Position numbers and translations under genes: made by a program
DNA from: an uncultured Oscillospiraceae bacterium
GTDB lineage: Bacteria; Bacillota; Clostridia; Oscillospirales; Oscillospiraceae
DNA: 5,951 nt
Direction of reading: 5' to 3'
Assembly: GCA_900756495.1 (NCBI GenBank)
Contig: CAAEKI010000086.1
Coordinates: forward strand, 1 to 5,951
Notes under the pieces: model-generated
What the model saw: the letters and a program-made list of their open reading frames with translations, nothing else
Told to the model about the DNA's origin: nothing
The model's database searches: none
In this document: positions 1 to 5,343 of the stretch, one piece after another
Position numbering within the stretch: position 1 is the stretch's first letter
Layout of the letters: the number at the start of each line of letters is the position of its first letter

Positions 1-19
1 GTCCGCGCCGGCCGGACAT
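1..19 (-). CDS. Possible start of modB (molybdate permease), cut by window edge
   Basis: An ATG at 19-17, four nt after the modA stop, opens a frame reading MSGRRG before the window ends. The position after modA is where modB usually lies. There is no good SD directly upstream, and the same bases can form a small hairpin (GTCCG 17-13 with CGGAC 5-1), so a terminator or plain spacer is also possible. Six codons are too few to identify the product. Confidence 0.25.
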
Positions 20-23
20 GGGT

Positions 24-938
24 TTACTGGATGACGGTGAAGCCCACGCCCTCCAGCACGGCGATGGCGCCGGCGTCGGTGTGGAGGTAATCCAGGAAGG
101 CCTGGGCGGCCTCCTGAGCCTCGGCAGTGCCGCTCTTCATGACGGCTGCGGGGTAGATAACCTGGCTGCACATATCCTCAGTGGCGGCGTCCACCACATT
201 GAGCTCATAGGTAAAGGCGTCGGTGGCGTAGATAATGCCGCAGTCTACAGCGGCCTCCTTGACCTGGTTGGCGACCTCGGTGACATTGGTGCCGTAGGTC
301 ACCTTGCCGTCGGCCTCCAGCTGGGCGATGTCGATCCCAAGGGTGTCCAGGATCTCCAGAGAGTAGGAGCCGACAGGCACGTCCTCATTGCCGATGCACA
401 GCAGGGAGAGCTTGTCGCTGGCCAGGTCCTGGAAGGACTCAATGCCGGCGGGGTTGTCGTCGGGCACAGCTAAAACGACCTTGTTTTCCACCAGATTGAT
501 GCGGGTGTCGGAGTTGACAAAGTCCAATCCGCCCTCGTTGGCGCCGCTGGTGTCGGCGGCATCCAGCTGATTCATCTGCTTTTGCCCGGCGGAGATAAAC
601 AGGTCGCACACGGCTCCCTCCTCAATCTGGGTCTTGAGGGTGCCGGAGGAGTCGAAGTTATAAGTCAGGGTGACATTGGGAGCAACTTCCTTGTAGAGTT
701 CGGCGATCTCAGTGAGAGTGGCTTCCATAGAGGCAGCGGCGAAGACGACGACCTCCACAGGGGCGGCCTCGGGCTCCGGAGAGGTAGTGTCAGCGGGCTC
801 CGCAGAGTTGGGAGCGGTGGATTCGGGGGCCGGAGAGGCGGCGGTGCCGCCGCCGCTGGTACCGCCGCCGCAGGCGGCCAAAGCAAAGACCAGGGCGAGT
901 GCAAGCAGAAGAGACATTGCTTTTTTCATTTTGTTCAT
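24..938 (-). CDS. modA: Molybdate ABC transporter substrate-binding lipoprotein ModA
   Basis: ModA captures molybdate (or tungstate) outside the membrane and hands it to the ModB/ModC permease. From the ATG at 938 the protein has 304 residues. It begins with a lipoprotein signal peptide: a lysine-rich start (MNKMKKAM), a hydrophobic core and the lipobox LAAC with the lipidated Cys23. A low-complexity linker rich in Gly, Ser, Thr, Ala, Pro and Glu (about 24-60) tethers the domain. The binding domain opens with VVFAAASM (64-71), followed by NFDSSGT (94-100), DLFISAG (112-118), VPVGSYS (187-193) and CGIIYATDA (233-241), the usual ModA anion-site segments. Ser70 and Ser97/Ser98 are likely oxyanion ligands. 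The lipid anchor fits a Gram-positive cell. It follows mogA across a gap that may hold a regulatory RNA. Choice between molybdate and tungstate cannot be made from sequence. Confidence 0.94.
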   Translation of the reverse strand: MNKMKKAMSLLLALALVFALAACGGGTSGGGTAASPAPESTAPNSAEPADTTSPEPEAAPVEVVVFAAASMEATLTEIAELYKEVAPNVTLTYNFDSSGTLKTQIEEGAVCDLFISAGQKQMNQLDAADTSGANEGGLDFVNSDTRINLVENKVVLAVPDDNPAGIESFQDLASDKLSLLCIGNEDVPVGSYSLEILDTLGIDIAQLEADGKVTYGTNVTEVANQVKEAAVDCGIIYATDAFTYELNVVDAATEDMCSQVIYPAAVMKSGTAEAQEAAQAFLDYLHTDAGAIAVLEGVGFTVIQ

Positions 939-946
939 TGTGAATA

Positions 947-953
947 CTCCTTT
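947..953 (-). promoter_or_regulatory. Ribosome binding site of modA
   Basis: AAAGGAG lies 8 nt upstream of the ATG at 938. It favours this start over the in-frame ATG at 929 (17 nt away) and over the ATG at 998, which would place a non-signal extension before the lipoprotein signal peptide. Confidence 0.8.
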
Positions 954-960
954 ACAAAGA

Positions 961-1076
961 TGGTAGGCGCGCCCGTTTCCGGTACGGCCCATTGGCACGC
1001 GTCCATAGCGCGCTGCGCCTTAGGTCCGCGGGCTCGAAGTCGTGGGGACCAGGGTATGCGTAAATGGAACCTCCTT
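961..1076 (-). ncRNA. Candidate structured RNA / leader upstream of modA
   Basis: The 148 nt between mogA and modA hold a GC-rich stretch that looks like structured RNA rather than coding sequence. Local stems can be read on the minus strand: GGTCC (1050-1046) with GGACC (1027-1023); GGCGC-AGC-GCGCT (1019-1007, five pairs including one G-U); and CCGT (987-984) with ACGG (976-973). A longer-range pairing TACGC (1062-1058) with GCGTG (1000-996) could close the domain. AAGGAGG (1076-1070) sits at its 5' edge without a normal start codon behind it. The modA SD (950-947) is just downstream, so the RNA could control modA translation, or it could be an independent ncRNA. I could not match it to the Moco RNA motif. 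The raiA motif of Firmicutes is a family worth testing, but I cannot assign it. Confidence 0.45.
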
Positions 1077-1086
1077 CTTGAAAGAT

Positions 1087-1575
1087 TCAGCGGGCGCAGT
1101 TGTTTGCGTCGCCTTTTAAAATCTCCAGGCCGTGGGCCAGGGAGGGGAGGATGTACTCCAGACACTCCTTCACCGCCTTGGGGCTGCCGGGGAGATTTAC
1201 GATGAGAGCGCTCTTCCGGATGCCGGCGGCGGCCCGGGAGAGCATGGCGCGGGGGGTAATCTGCAGAGAGCGATAACGCATGGCCTCGGCGATGCCGGGG
1301 GCGGGGCGCTCCACCACAGCCATAGTGGCCTCCGGCGTACAGTCCCGAGGGGAGAAGCCAGTGCCGCCGGTGGTGAGAATCAGGTCGGCCTTGCCGCCGT
1401 CGCACAGATCGATGAGGGCCGCCTTGAGTCTTTCGGGGTCGTCGGGCAGGAGGGAGACGTGGGCGAGTTCATAGCCTGCCGCTGAAACCAACTCCTGAAT
1501 GACGGGGCCGCTCTTGTCTTCCCGGGTTCCGGCGTAGCCGGAGTCGCTCAGGGTAATCACTGCTGCACGGTACAT
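1087..1575 (-). CDS. mogA: Molybdopterin adenylyltransferase, MogA/MoaB family
   Basis: Members of this family activate molybdopterin by adenylylation with ATP, giving MPT-AMP, the substrate of MoeA. The 162-residue protein is a single MoCF_biosynth domain of normal length. It starts MYRAAVITLSDSG, with the family's early T-x-S-D pattern. TTGGTG (68-73) and SPRDCTPEA (75-83) follow; Asp78 probably matches the catalytic aspartate of the TPEA motif. LPGSPKAV (128-135) is the other binding loop, and the protein ends with EILKGDANNCAR. The ATG at 1575 follows a strong SD and lies 3 nt after the MOSC gene. MogA and MoaB proteins are difficult to separate by motif alone; adenylyltransferase activity is likely because no other MogA candidate is in the block. 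It is followed by a 148-nt gap without a clear terminator. Confidence 0.9.
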   Translation of the reverse strand: MYRAAVITLSDSGYAGTREDKSGPVIQELVSAAGYELAHVSLLPDDPERLKAALIDLCDGGKADLILTTGGTGFSPRDCTPEATMAVVERPAPGIAEAMRYRSLQITPRAMLSRAAAGIRKSALIVNLPGSPKAVKECLEYILPSLAHGLEILKGDANNCAR

Positions 1576-1578
1576 AGA

Positions 1579-2016
1579 CTAGCCCTCCTCCAAGATGGAA
1601 AATGTATCGCCCACAGAGACGGTGCCTCCGTGGAGTACGCGGGTGAACACGCCCTCCCGGGGCATGATGCAGTCCCCCATGGCGTGGTAAATGGCGCAGT
1701 GGGCGTGACACTCCTTACCGACCTGCGTCAGCTCCAGAATCACATCGTTGCACTTGAATTTGGTGCCGATGGGGAGCGTTTTGAAGTCGAAACCGGAGAT
1801 CACCAGGTTTTCGCCAAACGCTCCGTCGTCCACCTGGGCGCCGCGGGCGCGGAAATCCTCCACCTTCTCGTGGGACAGGAGGGAGACCTGGCGGTGCCAG
1901 TTTCCGGCGTGGGCGTCGTTCTCAATGCCCCAGTTTTCCACCAGCCTGGCGGATTGAATATTTTTCTTCTGCGTGCCCTTCTTTTCGCTGACGCAGACTG
2001 CGAGAATCGTTCCCAT
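1579..2016 (-). CDS. MOSC-domain protein (putative Moco-associated sulfur/pterin carrier)
   Basis: This 145-residue protein consists essentially of a single MOSC domain, the domain shared with the C-terminus of Moco sulfurases and with YiiM-type proteins. Visible motifs are GIENDAHAG (30-38), GAFGENL (65-71) and the cysteine-rich GKECHAHCAIY (100-110), followed by GDCIMPREGVF (114-124). Cys103, Cys107 and Cys116 are candidates for carrying persulfide or contacting the cofactor. The start at 2016 is set by an excellent SD. The gene stops 3 nt before the mogA-like gene, and the two probably act together: proteins combining MOSC with MogA/MoaB-type domains are, to my knowledge, known in other anaerobes. 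The family is clear. The precise role (sulfuration, cofactor transfer or Mo handling) cannot be read from sequence. Confidence 0.93.
   Translation of the reverse strand: MGTILAVCVSEKKGTQKKNIQSARLVENWGIENDAHAGNWHRQVSLLSHEKVEDFRARGAQVDDGAFGENLVISGFDFKTLPIGTKFKCNDVILELTQVGKECHAHCAIYHAMGDCIMPREGVFTRVLHGGTVSVGDTFSILEEG
1583..1591 (-). promoter_or_regulatory. Ribosome binding site of the mogA-like gene
   Basis: GGAGGAGGG lies inside the last codons of the MOSC gene, 7 nt upstream of the ATG at 1575. It is a strong SD that fixes the start and allows translation without relying solely on coupling. Confidence 0.85.
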
Positions 2017-2021
2017 GTTGT

Positions 2022-2028
2022 TCACCTC
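2022..2028 (-). promoter_or_regulatory. Ribosome binding site of the MOSC gene
   Basis: GAGGTGA on the minus strand lies 5 nt before the ATG at 2016. It is a strong SD that decides the start; the frame stays open to 2160 but the upstream part has no SD and reads through the intergenic hairpin element. Confidence 0.85.
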
Positions 2029-2079
2029 GGATTGGTTGTTTACAGACTGCCGGGAGCGTACACGTAGGAATACGGTATC

Positions 2080-2165
2080 AGGCCTTGTATGAAAAAAGTC
2101 AAAACGCCCAAACGGCGGAAAAATCTCTCGCCGTTGGCCATCCCGCCAATGTTCAAACAAGGCCT
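2080..2165 (-). repeat. Long inverted repeat / RNA hairpin element downstream of moaA
   Basis: On the transcribed strand AGGCCTTGT (2165-2157), which begins in the moaA stop codon, is perfectly complementary to ACAAGGCCT (2088-2080). After one T-T mismatch a further four pairs (TGAA/TTCA) extend the stem to 13 of 14 positions. The stem encloses about 58 nt that contain a terminator-like hairpin and alternative pairings. Either a regulatory RNA domain or a small dispersed repeat element would fit. The pairing is seen directly; the function is unknown. Confidence 0.55.
2092..2137 (-). terminator. Possible intrinsic terminator or attenuator between moaA and the MOSC gene
   Basis: On the minus strand CCAACGGCG (2137-2129) can pair with CGCCGTTTGG (2117-2108): nine pairs with one bulged T and an 11-nt loop. 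It is followed by GCG, then TTTT (2104-2101) and, after GAC, six more T (2097-2092). This resembles a rho-independent terminator with an interrupted U-tract. The upstream segment TTGGC (2149-2145) can instead pair with GCCAA (2138-2134), and GGCGGGA (2147-2141) with TTCCGCC (2120-2114). Both would disrupt the terminator stem, so partial termination or attenuation is possible. Confidence 0.4.
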
Positions 2166-3138
2166 AGCCCCCGATCTGGTTCATGTTTCGCCGCTCGTCC
2201 AGCGCCTCGCGCCCTTCGGTGAAGTGGTGGGCGGCGGGCTTGCGGGCGATGGCGCTGGCCATGGCGGACCGAAGGGCCTCGTCGCTGGCTCCGCTGTCCA
2301 GCAGGGCCTTGAGGTCCACCCCCGCCTCATACTGGAGGCAGGTTTTGAGAAAACCGGTGGCGGTGAGGCGCACCCGGTTGCAGTCGCCGCAGAACTGGTG
2401 GGTCATGGCGCTGATGAAGCCCACCTTCCCCTGAAAGTCCCGGAAGGTGACATACTGCCCCGGACCGGCGCCCTCCGCCCGCTCACAGGGGAGGGCGGGG
2501 CCGAAAGCCCCCTCCAGGATCTCCATGACCTGGGCCTGGGTCCGTCGGGGGAGGGAGCTGCCCAGACCGATGGGCATCAGCTCGATGAACCGCACCGACA
2601 GCCGGCTGTCCCTGGCCAGCGCGGCCAGGGGTACCAGCTGGGCGTCGTTGTCCCCCATGGGGACGCAGTTGAGCTTCACATTCAGCCCGGGGACGGCCAG
2701 GGCGGCCTTCAGGCCGGCCAGGGCGCTGTCCAGCTCATCCCGCCGGGTAATGCGCTTGAACTGCTCCCGGTCCAGGGTGTCCAGGCTCAGGTTTATGCCG
2801 TTGAGCCCCGCGTCCAGCAGGGCTGGGAGCTGTTCGGCCAGGAGGACTCCGTTGGTGGTGATGGTGACCGATTCAATGCCGGGAATCGCCTTGACCCCGC
2901 GCACGATTCGATCCAGCCCTTTGCGTACCAGGGGCTCGCCGCCGGTGAGCCGCACGCGCCGGACACCCAGCGAGGCAAAAATCCGGCACAGGCGGATGAG
3001 TTCCTCATAGCTCAGAATGGAGGTGTGCTCCACCCACTCCACGCCCTCGCAGGGCATGCAGTAGACGCACCGCAGGTTGCACCGGTCGGTGATGGAGACC
3101 CGCAGGTAGTCGATGGAGCGCCCATGTCCGTCAATCAT
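2164..3138 (-). CDS. moaA: GTP 3',8-cyclase MoaA (radical SAM)
   Basis: MoaA is the radical S-adenosylmethionine enzyme that begins Moco synthesis by rearranging GTP to 3',8-cyclo-7,8-dihydro-GTP. The N-terminal cluster motif is Cys20-x3-Cys24-x2-Cys27 in DRCNLRCVYC. It is followed by the SAM-binding GGEP at 66-69 and TTNG at 94-97. The second, C-terminal cluster that binds GTP is represented by Cys250, Cys253 and Cys267 (FCGDCNRVRLTATGFLKTC). The protein ends in Gly-Gly (MNQIGG), the conserved MoaA tail that reaches into the active site. Its 324 residues are the normal length. The ATG at 3138 is preceded by AAAGGCGG roughly 10 nt upstream, and the gene overlaps mobB by 8 nt. All key residues are present, so this is an intact enzyme. 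It is the last gene of the tightly overlapping block before a 147-nt gap. Confidence 0.97.
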   Translation of the reverse strand: MIDGHGRSIDYLRVSITDRCNLRCVYCMPCEGVEWVEHTSILSYEELIRLCRIFASLGVRRVRLTGGEPLVRKGLDRIVRGVKAIPGIESVTITTNGVLLAEQLPALLDAGLNGINLSLDTLDREQFKRITRRDELDSALAGLKAALAVPGLNVKLNCVPMGDNDAQLVPLAALARDSRLSVRFIELMPIGLGSSLPRRTQAQVMEILEGAFGPALPCERAEGAGPGQYVTFRDFQGKVGFISAMTHQFCGDCNRVRLTATGFLKTCLQYEAGVDLKALLDSGASDEALRSAMASAIARKPAAHHFTEGREALDERRNMNQIGG

Positions 3139-3640
3139 GGCTTGTGCCGCCTTTCACATGGTTTACAATCAATTCCGCCGCCGCCCGGCTGTCGCCGAAG
3201 GGGATGGTTGGCACCCCATCGGGCGCGACAGGCAGGTCTGTAACCAGGGCCAGCAGGGTGGCTGGGTCGCAGACCGGCTGTTCGGAGTTTCCCGCGCGCA
3301 CCAACTCCAGCTTGGGCCAGCAGGATCCCTTGAAGCCCTCCAGAAGGATGAGATCAGCCTCCGGGAAGAGAGGAATAAAGTCGTTTTCATCGAAGCTGCC
3401 CCGTTTGACTACCCTGCACTTCTCTCCGTCGAAGAGGGCGGTGCCGCAGGCGCCTGCGGCAAAGTGGCGGCCGGTATCGGTGGCCGGGTCGTCGGGACGG
3501 AAGGTATGGCCGTCGTGCTTGATGACGGCCACCGACAGCCCGGCGGCCGTCAGGTGGGGGAGCATAGCCTCAATCAGCGTGGTCTTGCCCGAGTTCTTCA
3601 CCCCGGACACCGCCACCACGGCCTGTCTACCCTTTGACAT
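3131..3640 (-). CDS. mobB: Molybdopterin-guanine dinucleotide biosynthesis GTPase MobB
   Basis: MobB is a P-loop GTP-binding protein that assists attachment of GMP to Mo-MPT or its delivery; it is an accessory to MobA. The 169-residue protein starts [13 protein letters not shown] and carries the Walker A sequence [10 protein letters not shown] (13-22), KHDGHTF (41-47) typical of the MobB family, and the hydrophobic DLILLEGFK (96-104), where the Walker B-like segment lies. The frame stays open to 3712, but the extra residues are only moaC read in another frame, so the ATG at 3640 is the likely start. That start overlaps moaC by 14 nt and has no clear SD, so it probably depends on coupling to moaC translation. 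The stop overlaps moaA by 8 nt. No MobA partner is visible here. The family call is firm; which nucleotide form of the cofactor it serves is unknown. Confidence 0.95.
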   Translation of the reverse strand: MSKGRQAVVAVSGVKNSGKTTLIEAMLPHLTAAGLSVAVIKHDGHTFRPDDPATDTGRHFAAGACGTALFDGEKCRVVKRGSFDENDFIPLFPEADLILLEGFKGSCWPKLELVRAGNSEQPVCDPATLLALVTDLPVAPDGVPTIPFGDSRAAAELIVNHVKGGTSHD

Positions 3641-4112
3641 TGTCAAACACACCGGACTTGCCGCCCTCCTTGTGGACCAGGTGGACGCCGGAGATCTCCA
3701 TGGTCTTGTCAATGGCCTTGCACATGTCGTAGATGGTGAGCAGGGCTACTGATACGCCGGTGAGGGCCTCCATCTCCACGCCGGTCTTGCCCGATACCTT
3801 CACGGTGCACACGGCGGTGATAATCCCCTCCTCCGGGGAGAGCTCAAAATCCACCGCAGCCTTGTTCAGGTTCAGCGGGTGGCACATGGGAATGAGGTCG
3901 GAGGTGCGCTTGGTGCCCATGATGCCGGCCACCCGGGCCACCCCCAGCACGTCGCCCTTGGCGGCGGTGCGGTTTACAATGGCGTCCATGACAGGCTGGC
4001 TCACATGAATGGAGCCCTTGGCAATGGCCATGCGCTCGGTGGGGGCCTTCTCCGACACGTCCACCATCACGGCGTTTCCTTTTTCGTCAAAGTGGTTGAA
4101 TTTAGCTTCCAT
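3627..4112 (-). CDS. moaC: Cyclic pyranopterin monophosphate synthase MoaC
   Basis: MoaC acts with MoaA in the first step of Moco synthesis. It turns 3',8-cyclo-7,8-dihydro-GTP made by MoaA into cyclic pyranopterin monophosphate. At 161 residues it has the length of E. coli MoaC. It carries MVDVSEK (16-22), [19 protein letters not shown] (52-70), LIPMCHPL (73-80) and YDMCKAID (128-135). Lys52, His78, Asp129 and Lys132 line up, with an offset of one, with the E. coli active-site residues Lys51, His77, Asp128 and Lys131. The ATG at 4112 is preceded by GGAGG at 4126-4122 with 9 nt spacing, inside the end of moeA; the genes overlap by 11 nt. It stops with TAG inside the beginning of mobB. It appears intact and functional. 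Confidence 0.98.
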   Translation of the reverse strand: MEAKFNHFDEKGNAVMVDVSEKAPTERMAIAKGSIHVSQPVMDAIVNRTAAKGDVLGVARVAGIMGTKRTSDLIPMCHPLNLNKAAVDFELSPEEGIITAVCTVKVSGKTGVEMEALTGVSVALLTIYDMCKAIDKTMEISGVHLVHKEGGKSGVFDNVKG

Positions 4113-5340
4113 GTCCGGATGCCTCCGTATCCTGCATCAGATGTACGCCCACAGTCTGCCCAGCCTCCAGGGCGCCGCTGCCTGCCGGAATGTCCACCAG
4201 ACAGTTGCAGCCCACCAGGGAGGAGAGCAGGCCGGAGGAGTGCTCACTGGGGAGGGTGACGCGGCCGTCTGTATAGGTCCCCCGCAGAAAGCGCCGTCCG
4301 GGGCTCTTCTTGCCGAAGGGCGTGGCCAGCACGGCCTCCCGCCGTGCCATGCGGAGACCGGGCTCCCCGGCCAGAGCGGCCAGCAGCGGACGGCCCAGCA
4401 GCTCAAAGGTGGAGGCGGCGGCAAAGGGATTGCCTGAGAGGGAGAGAATGGGCTTGCCCTGCCATAGGGAGAACATGGCGGGGGGGCCCGGCTTGAGCTT
4501 TACCTTCCAGAACAGACGCTCGGCGCCCAGGAGGGGCAGGGCCTCGTGAAAGATATCCTTGTCACCCACAGAGACGCCGCCGGTGGTGATGAGCACGTCA
4601 TACTGCTCACACAGCCGCGCCATGGCGTCTGCCACAGCGGCGGGGTCGTCCCCGATCTGCTCGTGGTGAACCTCTGAAATGCCCAACTCCTTCAGCCGGG
4701 CCCAGATGAGATGGGCGTTGGAACCGTAAATTTTTCCGGCGGGCAGAGGATGGACCTCCGGGGCGACTACCTCGTCGCCGGTAGAGAGGACGGCTGCCGA
4801 GGGGCGGCGGCGGACCTGGATGCTCTCACAGAGTCCGGCGCTGGCCAGTACGCCGACGGCGGCGGCGTCCAAACGGGTTCCGGCAGGGAGCAGCACGCTT
4901 CCCGCCTTGTAGTCCTCGCCGCGGTAGCAGTAGTTGTCCCATGCCTTCAGCGGCTGATAAACCTCCACGACAGGGAAACCCATATCGGTCTTCTCCTGCA
5001 TGAGCACACAGTCACAGCCCTGGGGGAGCATGGCCCCGGTCATGATGCGCACACACTGCCCCTGCTCCACAGGCACCGCCGCCACGTCTCCGGCGTAGAC
5101 GGTATCCACGACGGTCAGCCTGACGGGGGATTCCTGAGAGGCGCCGGCGATGTCGGCGGCGCGGAGGGCATATCCGTCCAGCGGCGAGCGGTCAAAGGGG
5201 GGATTATCCAGAGGGGTGGTGAGGTCGGCCGCCAGGGTGCGGCCCAGGGCGGCGGTCAGGGGCAGGGACTCGGTGCCCAGGGGGGAGACGGCAGCCTCCA
5301 TGAGGCCGACGGCCTCCTCCAGCTCGATTCCGGTTTTCAT
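4102..5340 (-). CDS. moeA: Molybdopterin molybdenumtransferase MoeA
   Basis: MoeA inserts molybdate into adenylylated molybdopterin, releasing AMP and giving active Mo-MPT in the cytoplasm. The 412 residues match the usual length of the family. Visible motifs in order are: [11 protein letters not shown] near residues 49-58 (the family's N-S-x-M-D-G-Y-A-type segment); [14 protein letters not shown] at 97-110; STGDEVV at 186-192, opening the MoCF-like domain; [13 protein letters not shown] at 252-264; and LSGNPFAA at 301-308. A C-terminal MoeA domain IV-like part follows, from about residue 335. The ATG at 5340 is used; a weak AAAGGG lies about 10 nt upstream, and the preceding gene stops only 3 nt away. 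Its end overlaps the moaC start by 11 nt, so the two are likely translationally coupled. No lesion or missing motif is visible. Confidence 0.96.
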   Translation of the reverse strand: MKTGIELEEAVGLMEAAVSPLGTESLPLTAALGRTLAADLTTPLDNPPFDRSPLDGYALRAADIAGASQESPVRLTVVDTVYAGDVAAVPVEQGQCVRIMTGAMLPQGCDCVLMQEKTDMGFPVVEVYQPLKAWDNYCYRGEDYKAGSVLLPAGTRLDAAAVGVLASAGLCESIQVRRRPSAAVLSTGDEVVAPEVHPLPAGKIYGSNAHLIWARLKELGISEVHHEQIGDDPAAVADAMARLCEQYDVLITTGGVSVGDKDIFHEALPLLGAERLFWKVKLKPGPPAMFSLWQGKPILSLSGNPFAAASTFELLGRPLLAALAGEPGLRMARREAVLATPFGKKSPGRRFLRGTYTDGRVTLPSEHSSGLLSSLVGCNCLVDIPAGSGALEAGQTVGVHLMQDTEASGHGS

Positions 5341-5343
5341 AGG

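Noticed and set aside
939..998. Extended modA start at ATG 998
   Set aside because: The added residues would precede the signal peptide and destroy its N-terminal layout; the ATG at 938 has an SD at the right distance.
935..1006. A 23-codon frame starting at ATG 1006 whose TGA stop overlaps the modA ATG
   Set aside because: The stop-start overlap is suggestive, but there is no SD before its ATG and the bases also form the leader's stems. It is better treated as part of the candidate RNA.
939..1086. Known Moco riboswitch
   Set aside because: Location before modA fits the class, but I could not line up its conserved core with this sequence, so I did not assign it. The gap at 2017-2163 was also considered and did not match.
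2074..2102. Promoter-like TTGACT (2102-2097), 17 nt, GATACC (2079-2074) upstream of the MOSC gene
   Set aside because: The -35 box is good, but the -10 matches TATAAT at only three of six positions and the segment overlaps the hairpin element. It is too weak to call.
2017..2160. Extended MOSC protein start near 2160
   Set aside because: The extra 48 residues read through the hairpin element, lack an SD and do not resemble the MOSC family, whereas ATG 2016 has a strong SD.
2089..3243. Long plus-strand open frame opposite moaA and mobB
   Set aside because: It is the antisense shadow of two clear minus-strand genes with complete motifs, has no recognisable domain, and is open because the DNA is GC-rich. 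The other plus-strand frames are shadows for the same reason.
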